NCBI RefSeq assembly: GCF_010500215.1
Contig: NZ_JAAGOY010000004.1
Coordinates: 1,240,001-1,304,000 of the forward strand
Source of the DNA: Aliiroseovarius sp. PrR006
GTDB taxonomy: Bacteria; Pseudomonadota; Alphaproteobacteria; Rhodobacterales; Rhodobacteraceae
Direction of reading: 5' to 3'
DNA: 64,000 nucleotides
Every line of letters begins with the position of its first letter. Position 1 is the first letter of the stretch. The notes under the pieces are model-generated. The model was not told the DNA's origin, made no database searches, and saw only the letters and a program-made list of their open reading frames with translations. Positions 27,628 to 36,277 of the stretch are shown one piece after another. A program made the translations under genes and the position numbers.

Positions 27628-29511
27628 ATGGCATACAAAGACGTTTACGCAGCGTGGCAGGCGAACCCGGAAGCATTCTGGATGGACGCGGCCCAAGCGA
27701 TCAGCTGGGACAAGGCCCCCACCAAGGCGCTCTTTGACGGCAACGCCCCGATCTACGAATGGTTCTCGGACGGGATGGTCAACACCTGCTACAACGCAGT
27801 GGACCGCCACGTAGAAAACGGACGCGCCGATCAGGTCGCCATCATCTATGACAGCCCCATCACAGGCCGTCAGTCGAAAACCACCTATGCCGAACTGAAA
27901 TCGCGGGTCGAGAAAGTCGCGGGCGCTCTGGTCGAAAAGGGCGTCACCAAGGGCGACCGCGTCATCATCTATATGCCGATGGTCACCGAAGCCCTGATCG
28001 CCATGTTGGCTGTCACCCGTATTGGTGCAGTGCACTCGGTCGTATTTGGCGGCTTTGCCTCGAACGAACTGGCCGTACGTATCGACGACGCCAAACCCAA
28101 GGCGATCATCGCCGCCTCTTGCGGGTTGGAGCCGGGCCGCGTCGTGGCTTACAAGCCGCTTCTGGATGGCGCCATTGACCTGTCCGAACACAAACCCGAC
28201 TTTACCCTGATCCTGCAGCGTGAAGAGCATCCCGCCGAGCTGATCGACGGACGCGACTATGACTGGGCCGAGATGGAAGCGAACGCTACCCCTGCTGCCT
28301 GTGTGCCTGTCGAAGGCAACCACCCAGCCTATATCCTCTACACCTCGGGTACCACGGGTCAGCCGAAGGGCGTTATCCGCCACACTGGCGGCCATCTGGT
28401 TGCACTGAACTGGACCATGAAGAACCTGTACAACGTCGATCCGGGCGATGTGTTCTGGGCCGCGTCTGACGTGGGTTGGGTCGTTGGTCACTCTTACATC
28501 ACCTATGGTCCGCTGGTGCACGGCAACACGACCATTGTATTTGAAGGCAAACCCGTTGGCACACCGGACGCAGGCACCTTCTGGCGCGTGATTTCCGAGC
28601 ACAACGTGAAGTCGTTCTTCACTGCCCCGACCGCCTTCCGCGCCGTGAAGCGCGAGGACCCGAAGGGTGAGTTCGTGAAGAAATACGACCTGTCCTGCCT
28701 GAAACAGGTCTATCTGGCTGGTGAGCGTGCCGACCCCGACACCATCGTCTGGGCGCAGGAGCAGCTGAACGTGCCCGTGGTGGACCACTGGTGGCAGACC
28801 GAAACCGGCTTCGCCATCGCCGCCAACCCAATTGGCATCGAAGAACTGCCGATCAAACTGGGTTCGCCCTCGGTCCCAATGCCGGGCTTCGATGTGCAGA
28901 TCCTCGACGAAGGCGGACACCCGATGCCAGCTGGCGAGCTGGGCGCGATCGCCATCAAACTTCCCCTGCCTCCGGGTACGTTGCCGACCCTGTGGAACGC
29001 GGAAGAGCGTTACAAGTCGAGCTATCTGAACACCTTCCCTGGCTACTATGAGACCGGTGATGCGGGGTACATTGATGAAGATGGATACGTCTACATCATG
29101 GCGCGCACCGATGACGTGATCAACGTGGCCGGTCACCGTCTGTCGACCGGCGGCATGGAAGAGGTTCTGGCCTCGCACCCCGACGTGGCCGAATGTGCCG
29201 TGATTGGTGTGACCGACCAACTGAAAGGCCAACTGCCGCTGGGCATGGTCTGTCTGAACGCGGGCACCGACCGCCCGGATGAAGAGATCACCGCCGAATG
29301 CGTCAAGCTGGTCCGCGAGAAGATCGGCCCGGTTGCCGCCTTCAAACTTTGCGTGGTGGTGGATCGCCTACCCAAAACGCGCTCGGGCAAGATCCTACGT
29401 GCGACCATGGTGTCGATCGCGGACGGCAAGGAATACAAGATGCCTGCAACCATCGACGATCCAGCCATTCTGGACGAAATCAAAGAGGCGCTGGCCTCGC
29501 TCGGCTACTAA
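27628..29511 (+). CDS. prpE: Propionyl-CoA synthetase
   Basis: 627-residue AMP-forming ligase activating propionate. The whole chain follows E. coli PrpE: NLCxNAxDRH-like opening (here TCYNAVDRHVENG), GAVHSVVFGGFASNELAVRIDDAKP, YTSGTTGQPKGVIRHTGGH, SDVGWVVGHSYITYGPL, WWQTETGFAIA, MARTDDVINVAGHRLSTG, and the catalytic Lys588 in TRSGKILRATM. The last third matches PrpE rather than Acs. I start at 27628, 9 nt after GGAGG; an ATG at 27619 touches that site directly. The propionyl-CoA-type regulatory motifs upstream support the assignment. A terminator follows. Confidence 0.9.
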   Translation: MAYKDVYAAWQANPEAFWMDAAQAISWDKAPTKALFDGNAPIYEWFSDGMVNTCYNAVDRHVENGRADQVAIIYDSPITGRQSKTTYAELKSRVEKVAGALVEKGVTKGDRVIIYMPMVTEALIAMLAVTRIGAVHSVVFGGFASNELAVRIDDAKPKAIIAASCGLEPGRVVAYKPLLDGAIDLSEHKPDFTLILQREEHPAELIDGRDYDWAEMEANATPAACVPVEGNHPAYILYTSGTTGQPKGVIRHTGGHLVALNWTMKNLYNVDPGDVFWAASDVGWVVGHSYITYGPLVHGNTTIVFEGKPVGTPDAGTFWRVISEHNVKSFFTAPTAFRAVKREDPKGEFVKKYDLSCLKQVYLAGERADPDTIVWAQEQLNVPVVDHWWQTETGFAIAANPIGIEELPIKLGSPSVPMPGFDVQILDEGGHPMPAGELGAIAIKLPLPPGTLPTLWNAEERYKSSYLNTFPGYYETGDAGYIDEDGYVYIMARTDDVINVAGHRLSTGGMEEVLASHPDVAECAVIGVTDQLKGQLPLGMVCLNAGTDRPDEEITAECVKLVREKIGPVAAFKLCVVVDRLPKTRSGKILRATMVSIADGKEYKMPATIDDPAILDEIKEALASLGY

Positions 29512-29530
29512 GCCAGACCAAAGAAACAGA

Positions 29531-29557
29531 AACGCCCCCAAATGTCGGGGGCGTTTT
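29531..29557 (+). terminator. Terminator after prpE
   Basis: Stem AACGCCCCC (29531-29539) / GGGGGCGTT (29547-29555) with a 7-nt loop and a T-run, 20 nt past the prpE stop and just before the convergent nadK end. Confidence 0.85.
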
Positions 29558-29560
29558 CTA

Positions 29561-30322
29561 TTAGACGAACTGTTCGCGGATCAACCGTTCTTCAAGCCCG
29601 TGACCGGGATCAAAGAGAATGCGGTGCTTAATGTTACTGCACGATCGGATCTCGACCGATACGACATCAGACACCGACCGACTGTCCGCATCTGCCATCA
29701 CTGGGCGCTTTTCGTGCTGCAACACGTCAAAGCGCACAACCGCGTTCTTTGGCAGAAGCGCGCCGCGCCAGCGACGGGGCCGGAATGCAGCCATCGCGGT
29801 CAGCGCTAAAACATCAGACCCGATCGGCAAAATCGGTCCGTGAGCCGAATAGTTATAGGCGGTCGAGCCTGCAGGCGTACACAGAAGCGCGCCATCGCAG
29901 ACCAGTTCATCCAGACGGACCCGCCCATCGACACTGATCTGAAGCTTCGCGGCCTGTGGACCTGCGCGCAGCAAGCTGACCTCGTTGATTGCCAACGCCT
30001 CGTAGACGGCGCCCTTGGCTGTTTCCGCGCGCATGGACAGCGGGTTAATGACCTCTTCTTCCGCGACAATCAGTCGGTCGATCAGCCCCTCGGCCGCGTA
30101 TTCGTTCATCAGGAAGCCGACCGTGCCACAGTTCATGCCATAAACCGGGGCAGGAAGATGCTGCGTATTGTGGAGCGTGTGCAGCATGAACCCGTCGCCG
30201 CCCAAAGCGACAATAATATCGGCCTGGTCCTCGGCGACATTCCCATAGCGCGACACCAACTCGTCAAGTGCTGCCTGCGCGATGGTCGTGTCACTGGCAA
30301 GAAACGCGATTTTTCGACTCAT
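29561..30322 (-). CDS. nadK: NAD kinase
   Basis: 253-residue enzyme phosphorylating NAD to NADP. The nucleotide loop ALGGDGFMLHTLH, the block GMNCGTVGFLMNEY, NEVSLLR and the diagnostic CTPAGSTAYNYSAHGPILP are all present. ATG 30322 begins MSRKIAFLASDT; the frame is open far upstream through glyA but that is antisense. It is divergent from glyA with 168 nt between, which must hold both promoters. Its product supplies NADP for MaeB and biosynthesis. Confidence 0.93.
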   Translation of the reverse strand: MSRKIAFLASDTTIAQAALDELVSRYGNVAEDQADIIVALGGDGFMLHTLHNTQHLPAPVYGMNCGTVGFLMNEYAAEGLIDRLIVAEEEVINPLSMRAETAKGAVYEALAINEVSLLRAGPQAAKLQISVDGRVRLDELVCDGALLCTPAGSTAYNYSAHGPILPIGSDVLALTAMAAFRPRRWRGALLPKNAVVRFDVLQHEKRPVMADADSRSVSDVVSVEIRSCSNIKHRILFDPGHGLEERLIREQFV

Positions 30323-30348
30323 GCTAAATGTCCCGATTGACGGCCTTC

Positions 30349-30446
30349 GTTTCCGAAACAACCACATGTTTCCACAAATCACCAGATAATGCCGCGTCTT
30401 TCCGTCGCCGCGTCGCTTTCTGGTCTTTGCGACATGGAATGTTTCC
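30349..30446. repeat. GTTTCC repeats in the nadK-glyA divergent region
   Basis: GTTTCC occurs at 30349, 30368 and 30441. The first is half of the palindrome GTTTCCGAAAC (30349-30359) and the last starts GTTTCCGATAGGAAAT. They may be regulator sites for one or both divergent genes. Confidence 0.35.
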
Positions 30447-30490
30447 GATAGGAAATCGAGAAATCGGACCTTAATTGAAGGAATACGCGC

Positions 30491-31783
30491 ATGACTGCCA
30501 CCCGTGACCAAGGTTTCTTTACCGAATCCCTCGCGACCCGCGACCCCGAGCTTTGGGGCTCGATCACCAATGAGCTGGGCCGTCAGCGCGACGAGATCGA
30601 GCTGATCGCATCGGAAAATATCGTTTCCGCCGCAGTGATGGAAGCTCAGGGCTCGGTCCTGACCAACAAATATGCCGAAGGCTATCCCGGACGTCGTTAC
30701 TATGGCGGTTGCCAGTATGTCGACGTGGCCGAGAACCTGGCCATCGACCGCGCCAAGGAACTGTTTGGCTGTGAATTTGCCAACGTTCAGCCGAACTCGG
30801 GTTCGCAAGCCAACCAAGGTGTGTTCCAGGCGCTGATCAAACCCGGCGACACCATTCTGGGCATGGACCTGTCGGCTGGTGGTCACCTGACCCACGGCGC
30901 ACGTCCGAACCAGTCGGGCAAGTGGTTCAACGCCGTGCACTATGGTGTGCGTCGCGAAGACAGCCTGATCGACTATGACCAGATCCAAGAACTGGCCAAC
31001 GAACACAAGCCCCAGATGATCATCGCCGGTGGTTCCGCCATTCCGCGTCAGATCGATTTCGCCAAGTTCCGCGAAATTGCAGATTCGGTTGGCGCCTATT
31101 TGCTGGTCGACATGGCTCACATCGCGGGTCTGATCGCCGCTGGCGAACACCCCTCGCCCTTCCCGCACGCCCACGTGGCCACCACGACCACCCACAAAAC
31201 CCTGCGCGGTCCGCGCGGTGGTATGATCGTGACCAATGACGCGGATATCGCGAAGAAGGTGAACTCGGCAATTTTCCCCGGCATTCAGGGTGGCCCCTTG
31301 ATGCACGTGATTGCTGGTAAAGCGGCTGCTTTTGGTGAAGCACTGCGCCCTGAATTCAAAGAGTACCAGAAACAAGTACGCGCGAACGCTGTAGCCTTGG
31401 CTGATCAGCTGATCAAAGGTGGTCTGGACATCGTGTCCGGCGGCACCGACACTCACCTGATGCTGGTAGACCTGCGCCCGAAAGGCGTAACCGGCAACAT
31501 TGTGGACGCAGCCCTTGGTCGTGCGCATATCACTTGCAACAAGAACGGCATCCCGTTTGACCCGGAAAAGCCCATGGTCACATCGGGCATCCGTCTGGGC
31601 ACACCCGCTGGTACCACCCGCGGCTTCGGTGAAGCCGAGTTCCGCGAAATCGCTGACCTGATCATCGAAGTCGTTGACGGTCTGGCCGCCAACGGTCCGG
31701 AGGGTAACGCCGACGCCGAAGCTTCGGTCCGCGAAAAAGTGGCCGCCCTCTGCGCCCGCTTCCCGCTGTACCCGAACCTGTAA
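30491..31783 (+). CDS. glyA: Serine hydroxymethyltransferase
   Basis: 430-residue PLP enzyme converting serine and tetrahydrofolate to glycine and 5,10-methylene-THF. Visible: [56 protein letters not shown], and the PLP lysine in [13 protein letters not shown] (about residue 235). Length is typical for bacteria. The start follows GAAGGA. Single gene, closed by a strong terminator. In Roseobacter relatives it also feeds the serine cycle-like handling of C1 units, but this is general housekeeping here. Confidence 0.97.
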   Translation: MTATRDQGFFTESLATRDPELWGSITNELGRQRDEIELIASENIVSAAVMEAQGSVLTNKYAEGYPGRRYYGGCQYVDVAENLAIDRAKELFGCEFANVQPNSGSQANQGVFQALIKPGDTILGMDLSAGGHLTHGARPNQSGKWFNAVHYGVRREDSLIDYDQIQELANEHKPQMIIAGGSAIPRQIDFAKFREIADSVGAYLLVDMAHIAGLIAAGEHPSPFPHAHVATTTTHKTLRGPRGGMIVTNDADIAKKVNSAIFPGIQGGPLMHVIAGKAAAFGEALRPEFKEYQKQVRANAVALADQLIKGGLDIVSGGTDTHLMLVDLRPKGVTGNIVDAALGRAHITCNKNGIPFDPEKPMVTSGIRLGTPAGTTRGFGEAEFREIADLIIEVVDGLAANGPEGNADAEASVREKVAALCARFPLYPNL

Positions 31784-31811
31784 TCCCACTGGGAACAGAG
31801 TTGAGCTGACT

Positions 31812-31840
31812 AACGCCCCCGGAAACGGGGGCGTTTTTTT
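31812..31840 (+). terminator. Terminator after glyA
   Basis: Perfect 9-bp stem AACGCCCCC (31812-31820) / GGGGGCGTT (31827-31835), 6-nt loop, then a seven-T run. It separates glyA from the convergent small membrane protein gene. Confidence 0.92.
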
Positions 31841-31849
31841 ATTGCGAGG

Positions 31850-32212
31850 TCACAACAGACCGCGCCACACCAGGAACCCAAAAACCAGAAGCGCCAAGAG
31901 CAGAAGGTTGAACAGCAGCCCCGCGCTGAGGTTCACCGCTATCCCCTTGCGGCGCTCCCACGGGTCGATGCTTAGCAGATAACGTTCCAGATCCGCCGCC
32001 GCCAAATCCAGCGCGGCTTCGTCCAGCTGGCGCAGAAGTCGGGGATGATCGGCACGCGCGGTCGCATCAACAAGCATCTGCCCCTTCATGCGCAAATGGC
32101 GTGGCAGAAGCCGCCCTGCCCGACGCAGCTTCGTGTCAAACCCTTTGCCACGCACGTCCAGCCGCTCTTCCAGCAACTGTGCAAGCCGATCTGTACGCGC
32201 CGCGATGTCCAA
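31850..32212 (-). CDS. Conserved hypothetical protein with C-terminal membrane anchor
   Basis: 120-residue protein: a charged helical N-terminal region (residues 1-85, with RLAQLLEERLDVRGKGFDTKLRRAGRLLP), then one hydrophobic segment at about 94-117 (GLLFNLLLLALLVFGFLVW). It looks tail-anchored in the inner membrane. The frame has no ATG before residue 43; the best start is TTG at 32212, preceded by GGGGA, with an in-frame stop 9 codons upstream. I do not recognise a family. It lies head-to-head with the alpha/beta hydrolase. Confidence 0.65.
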   Translation of the reverse strand: MDIAARTDRLAQLLEERLDVRGKGFDTKLRRAGRLLPRHLRMKGQMLVDATARADHPRLLRQLDEAALDLAAADLERYLLSIDPWERRKGIAVNLSAGLLFNLLLLALLVFGFLVWRGLL

Positions 32213-32340
32213 CTCAATCCCCGATATTTCCGGTCGCTAATATCACAACCATAGCTTCAAGAACGGGGGTTTCGAAAGCCCAAACCGGCCCATCGACAAT
32301 TCCGGGTTCAATCCAAGCGCCCGTCACGCTATCAGGGCAT

Positions 32341-33099
32341 ATGCTTACGATGCAGACATTCGGGGACGATACATCCCGCCCGCCAATCCTGATCGTGCAC
32401 GGGCTGTTTGGCTCGGGGCGCAACTGGAACGTTATTGCCAAACGCCTGTCGGATGACCGGCGTGTGGTGTCTGTCGACATGCGCAATCACGGCGAAAGCC
32501 CGTGGTTTGACACGCAAAATTATCACGACATGGCGGGCGATCTTGCGCGAGTGATCCGAGAGATCGGCGGAGAGGCGGATGTGATCGGGCATTCCATGGG
32601 CGGGAAAGCGTCGATGATCCTGGCGCTGCAGGATGCGGCTTTGGTGAACAAGCTTCTGGTCGCTGACATCGCCCCCATCGCCTATCGACACAGCCAGCAA
32701 TCTATGATCGAGGCCATGCGCACGATTGATCTGGATCTTGTGAACACGCGCGGGGACGCTGACCGCCAACTGGCGGAAGTACTGGACGAAGCCTCGGTCC
32801 GGGCGTTTTTGCTGCAATCCCTGAATGTGAAAGAGCGGACGTGGCGGCTTAATCTAGATGTCCTGCAATCCGAGATGGCCAAAATCGTCGGCTTCCCCGA
32901 GGTATCGGGATCCTTCGACGGTCCGACCCTGTTTTTGGCAGGCGCGAACTCGGACTATGTCCTGCCGGAGCATCGCCCCACGATCAAAGCGCTGTTCCCG
33001 GCAGCCAAACAGGCCAAGATTCCTGGTGCGGGCCACTGGCTTCACGCGGAAAAACCGCGCGAGTTCGAGGCCGCAACGCGAAGCTTCCTGAACCTCTAA
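32341..33099 (+). CDS. Alpha/beta fold hydrolase (YbfF-like esterase)
   Basis: 252-residue hydrolase. Oxyanion region ILIVHGLFGSGRNW, nucleophile Ser85 in VIGHSMGGKASM, DIAPIAYRH, and catalytic His232 in GAGHWLHAEKP form the expected triad framework. The sequence pattern resembles the YbfF group of acyl-CoA/carboxyl esterases. The frame is open for 80 codons upstream over the divergent gene, but AGGG before ATG 32341 and the fold start at MQTFG decide the shorter form. Substrate unknown. Terminator follows. Confidence 0.85.
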   Translation: MLTMQTFGDDTSRPPILIVHGLFGSGRNWNVIAKRLSDDRRVVSVDMRNHGESPWFDTQNYHDMAGDLARVIREIGGEADVIGHSMGGKASMILALQDAALVNKLLVADIAPIAYRHSQQSMIEAMRTIDLDLVNTRGDADRQLAEVLDEASVRAFLLQSLNVKERTWRLNLDVLQSEMAKIVGFPEVSGSFDGPTLFLAGANSDYVLPEHRPTIKALFPAAKQAKIPGAGHWLHAEKPREFEAATRSFLNL

Positions 33100-33111
33100 C
33101 CCTAGAAAACC

Positions 33112-33137
33112 AAAACCCCGCAACGAAGCGGGGTTTT
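33112..33137. terminator. Bidirectional terminator after the alpha/beta hydrolase
   Basis: Perfect 10-bp stem AAAACCCCGC (33112-33121) / GCGGGGTTTT (33128-33137) with loop AACGAA, between convergent genes. Confidence 0.9.
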
Positions 33138-33156
33138 CAGGATTGTCCGGAATGGC

Positions 33157-33468
33157 TCAGTGCGTCCAGGGGCCGCGGCGGTTGGTGGCGAAGTTTTCGC
33201 CGTATCCGCCCGACCGAATATTCGGCTTACGCTTGTGCGGATCGGTCACCGTGGCTTCGATGCCGTGCTCTTTGGCATAGTCCAGCGCGGCCTCTTTGCT
33301 TTGGAATTTCAGGCGTACCTGACTTTGCGTGTCCGACGATCCGGTCCAGCCCATCAGAGGGTCAAGTTCACGCGCCGCATCGGCTGCATATTCCAGAACC
33401 CAGACCTTGGTTTTTCCCATGCCCGACGACATTGCATTGCGGGCGGGCTGATAGATACGAGCACGCAT
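33157..33468 (-). CDS. NADH dehydrogenase accessory subunit (NDUFS4-like, ETC complex I subunit family)
   Basis: 103-residue protein starting [21 protein letters not shown] after AAGGAGA. The core [43 protein letters not shown] is the ETC complex I subunit (NDUFS4) domain, found in alphaproteobacteria and mitochondria and attached to the peripheral arm of complex I near NuoE/F/G. The family tail with [17 protein letters not shown] is present. It stands alone here, away from a nuo operon, which is usual. Role in stability of complex I is inferred from the mitochondrial counterpart. Confidence 0.88.
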   Translation of the reverse strand: MRARIYQPARNAMSSGMGKTKVWVLEYAADAARELDPLMGWTGSSDTQSQVRLKFQSKEAALDYAKEHGIEATVTDPHKRKPNIRSGGYGENFATNRRGPWTH

Positions 33469-33542
33469 TCGGTATCTCCTTCCAAAACTAGGACGGTTAT
33501 CCGTCATGCGGCCCGGCAATTCAAGGCGGAATCAGGGATGTA

Positions 33543-33692
33543 CAGCAGCCGAACGTACACTCTGCAAGGATCTCATTCCGTTAGATGTCCGTGAGTGTGG
33601 CAGTGGAGGAGGAGCAGGGAGACTGCCGGTAATCGACGAGGGAGCGAGGGGTGGGGTGGGTGTTTCGTCGACACCGGCAGTCCGTTCTGCTG
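33543..33692. ncRNA. Candidate structured RNA (unassigned) with G-quadruplex motif
   Basis: An outer pairing CAGCAG..AACG (33543-33555, 3-nt bulge) / CGTTCTGCTG (33683-33692) encloses a perfect 9-bp stem ACTGCCGGT (33622-33630) / ACCGGCAGT (33673-33681) and an inner 6-bp stem CGACGA / TCGTCG (33634-33639, 33665-33670). The apical loop contains four G-runs (33640-33660). It does not match 4.5S, tmRNA or RNase P RNA hallmarks I know. Strand and expression unknown. Confidence 0.3.
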
Positions 33693-33837
33693 CTTGCCCA
33701 TTTACGCTATCGCAGAGAAAGGGGTGCAGCAAGAAAAAAATACACTTTCAATTGCATTATTTTAGAAAAAATCACATCGATTCATTATTTATTTACAAAA
33801 ACTTAGCGGACTTATGGGTTTTTTTCATATGCTGAAA

Positions 33838-33998
33838 TACAATCAAGAGATACTCTCTCTGATTGTAAATTCGAAATGTGTTTTCGGGCACATTTCGGGT
33901 ATATGACGAACCTCTCAAAAAGTGCTTAACACTACAACTCACCAATTCTGGGGAGATTCTTGTTCTTCAAGCGTTAAGCCCCCCTTGAAGAAGAACAA
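33838..33998. repeat. Three tandem hairpins upstream of uvrB
   Basis: Hairpin 1: TACAATCA / TGATTGTA (33838-33867). Hairpin 2: perfect CGAAATGTG / CACATTTCG (33872-33897). Hairpin 3: TTGTTCTTCAAG (33960-33971) with CTTGAAGAAGAACAA (33984-33998), one 3-nt bulge. They lie 35-195 nt before the uvrB start. Confidence 0.55.
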
Positions 33999-34032
33999 AA
34001 AGTGACCATTCTTGGGGAACGGAGAGATTCGC

Positions 34033-36219
34033 ATGCCCCATGACCAAACCCCGCACAGCCCGCTGACCAACCCGACGATGGCCCCTGTGGCCCGCCCCAA
34101 GCTGGAAGGCGGCAAGCGGTTCGTAATGCATACGCCGTTTCAGCCGGCGGGCGATCAGCCCACGGCGATTGCCGAACTGAAAAGCGGCATTGAAAATGGC
34201 GAGCGGGATCAGGTGCTGCTGGGCGCGACTGGCACCGGCAAAACCTTCACGATGGCCAAGATCATCGAGGAAACCCAGCGCCCTGCGATCATCCTTGCCC
34301 CGAACAAAACCCTCGCCGCGCAGCTTTACGGCGAGATGAAGGGATTCTTCCCGGAAAACTCGGTCGAGTATTTCGTCAGCTACTACGACTACTACCAGCC
34401 CGAAGCCTATGTCGCGCGGTCTGACACCTTCATCGAGAAGGAAAGCCAGATCAACGAACAGATTGACCGAATGCGCCACTCGGCCACGCGCGCGCTTCTG
34501 GAACGCGATGACGTGATCATCGTGGCGTCCGTGTCCTGTATCTATGGTATCGGCTCGCCTGAAACCTACACCGCCATGACACAGGACATCACGGTCGGCG
34601 AGGAATACGATCAGCGCTCGGTCATGCGCGATCTGGTGGCGCAGCAATACAAGCGCAATGACAACGCGTTCCAGCGCGGCTCGTTCCGGGTGCGTGGCGA
34701 CAGTCTGGAAATCTGGCCCAGCCACCTTGAAGATCGCGGTTGGCGGCTGTCCTTCTTTGGCGAAGAACTGGAAAGTATCACCGAATTTGACACCCTGACC
34801 GGGGCCAAGACCGACACTCTGGAAAAGGTCCGCGTCTATGCGAACTCACACTATGTGACGCCCACGCCGACGCTGAAACAGGCCATTCAAAGCATCAAGC
34901 AAGAGCTCGCCGTCCGCCTGAAACAGTTCGAGGATGAAGGAAAGCTTCTGGAGGCCCAGCGACTTGAGCAACGCACCAAGTTCGACCTTGAGATGCTTGA
35001 GGCCGCCGGGTTCTGCAGCGGGATCGAAAACTACTCGCGCTATCTGACGGGCCGCGCGCCCGGCGAACCGCCCCCCACGCTGTTCGAATACATCCCAGAC
35101 AACGCGATTGTCTTTGCCGATGAAAGCCACGTCTCGGTGCCGCAGATCGGCGGCATGTACCGGGGCGACTATCGTCGTAAATTCACGCTGGCCGAACACG
35201 GGTTCCGCCTGCCCAGCTGCATGGACAACCGCCCCCTGAAGTTCGAGGAATGGGACGCGATGCGTCCGCAATCGGTCTTTGTGTCCGCGACACCGTCCAA
35301 CTGGGAACTGGAGCAGACCGGCGGTGTCTTCGCTGAACAGGTCATCCGTCCTACGGGCCTTCTGGACCCCGAGGTCGAAATCCGCCCGGTCGAGATGCAG
35401 GTGGACGACCTGCTGGACGAGGTGCGCAAAGTCTCTGCCAATGACATGCGCACGCTGGTCACGACGCTGACCAAACGCATGGCCGAGGACCTGACCGAAT
35501 ACCTGCACGAACAGGGCATCCGCGTGCGGTACATGCACTCGGACATCGACACGATCGAACGGATCGAGATCCTTCGCGACCTGCGTCTGGGCGCGTTCGA
35601 CGTGTTGGTCGGCATCAACCTTTTGCGTGAAGGCTTGGACATCCCGGAATGCGGGCTGGTCGCCATTCTGGACGCGGATAAAGAGGGCTTCCTGCGCTCG
35701 GAAACCTCGCTGATCCAGACCATCGGCCGCGCCGCGCGGAATGCCGAGGGTCGCGTCATCATGTATGCCGACCGCATCACCGGCTCGATGGAGCGGGCAC
35801 TGAAAGAAACCGAACGGCGGCGCGAGAAACAACATGCCTACAACGTCGAACACGGGATCACACCCGAGACGGTGAAAAAGAATGTCGAGGACGTTCTGGC
35901 CGGGCTCTACGACGGCGACACCGACATGTCCCGCGTCACCGCCACCATCGACAAACCCATGGTCGGCGACAACCTTCTGGCGCATCTGGAGGGCCTCAAG
36001 GCCGAAATGCGCAAAGCTGCCGAGAACCTCGAGTTCGAAGAAGCCGCCCGCCTGCGGGACGAGGTGCACCGATTGGAAGCCGTGGAACTGGCCGTGGCGG
36101 ATGATCCGTTGGCACGGCAATCCGCGATTGAGGCGGCTGGCGAGGCTGCACAGAAGGCCAAGGGGCGGTCCACGGCAGGGAAGCCGGGGCAGCGGGCTGG
36201 ACGAAGAGGTCGGAAATAA
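34033..36219 (+). CDS. uvrB: Excinuclease ABC subunit B
   Basis: 728-residue DNA damage recognition subunit of the UvrABC nucleotide excision repair complex. Walker [16 protein letters not shown], the damage-verifying beta-hairpin region [26 protein letters not shown], helicase motifs VSATPSNWE and IGRAARN, and the C-terminal UVR domain for UvrC contact ([24 protein letters not shown]) are all in order. I start at ATG 34033 (MPHDQTPH) after GGAG; a TTG 7 codons upstream lacks a ribosome site. The residues before about 30 are a variable N-terminal extension. Possible LexA control is discussed under findings. Confidence 0.97.
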   Translation: MPHDQTPHSPLTNPTMAPVARPKLEGGKRFVMHTPFQPAGDQPTAIAELKSGIENGERDQVLLGATGTGKTFTMAKIIEETQRPAIILAPNKTLAAQLYGEMKGFFPENSVEYFVSYYDYYQPEAYVARSDTFIEKESQINEQIDRMRHSATRALLERDDVIIVASVSCIYGIGSPETYTAMTQDITVGEEYDQRSVMRDLVAQQYKRNDNAFQRGSFRVRGDSLEIWPSHLEDRGWRLSFFGEELESITEFDTLTGAKTDTLEKVRVYANSHYVTPTPTLKQAIQSIKQELAVRLKQFEDEGKLLEAQRLEQRTKFDLEMLEAAGFCSGIENYSRYLTGRAPGEPPPTLFEYIPDNAIVFADESHVSVPQIGGMYRGDYRRKFTLAEHGFRLPSCMDNRPLKFEEWDAMRPQSVFVSATPSNWELEQTGGVFAEQVIRPTGLLDPEVEIRPVEMQVDDLLDEVRKVSANDMRTLVTTLTKRMAEDLTEYLHEQGIRVRYMHSDIDTIERIEILRDLRLGAFDVLVGINLLREGLDIPECGLVAILDADKEGFLRSETSLIQTIGRAARNAEGRVIMYADRITGSMERALKETERRREKQHAYNVEHGITPETVKKNVEDVLAGLYDGDTDMSRVTATIDKPMVGDNLLAHLEGLKAEMRKAAENLEFEEAARLRDEVHRLEAVELAVADDPLARQSAIEAAGEAAQKAKGRSTAGKPGQRAGRRGRK

Positions 36220-36222
36220 GAA

Positions 36223-36248
36223 ATGCACGCGCCACAAGGCGCGTGCAT
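36223..36248. terminator. Stem-loop after uvrB
   Basis: Perfect 11-bp stem ATGCACGCGCC / GGCGCGTGCAT with a 4-nt loop, 3 nt past the uvrB stop, between convergent genes. It lacks a T-run. Confidence 0.6.
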
Positions 36249-36277
36249 GTGTCTAACATCCGTGTGTGGTAGTATGG

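Larger units (their letters stand above)
33469..34032. other. 564-bp noncoding region with strong secondary structure and an AT-rich half
   Basis: No convincing gene. The left part (33530-33700) is GC-rich and holds nested inverted repeats around a G-tract; the right part (33730-33870) drops to roughly 25-30% GC by eye, quite unlike the surroundings, and is followed by three hairpins before uvrB. Short open frames here lack ribosome sites and normal codon use. It may contain an RNA gene, a long uvrB leader or the scar of a lost element. Confidence 0.6.

Noticed and set aside
27475-29232. 585-codon open frame antisense to prpE
   Set aside because: Codon bias artefact opposite a clear PrpE; low-complexity composition and no ribosome site.
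29561-31789. 742-codon frame joining nadK to an antisense reading of glyA
   Set aside because: Only the last 253 codons are NAD kinase; the rest is antisense to a certain glyA gene.
33543-33692. 6S RNA, SRP RNA or RNase P RNA in the structured region
   Set aside because: The bulge layout does not fit a symmetrical 6S bubble, and the conserved SRP and RNase P motifs are absent.
33506-33835. 109-codon open frame in the structured region before uvrB
   Set aside because: No ribosome site, odd composition and coverage of the inverted repeats; noncoding more likely.
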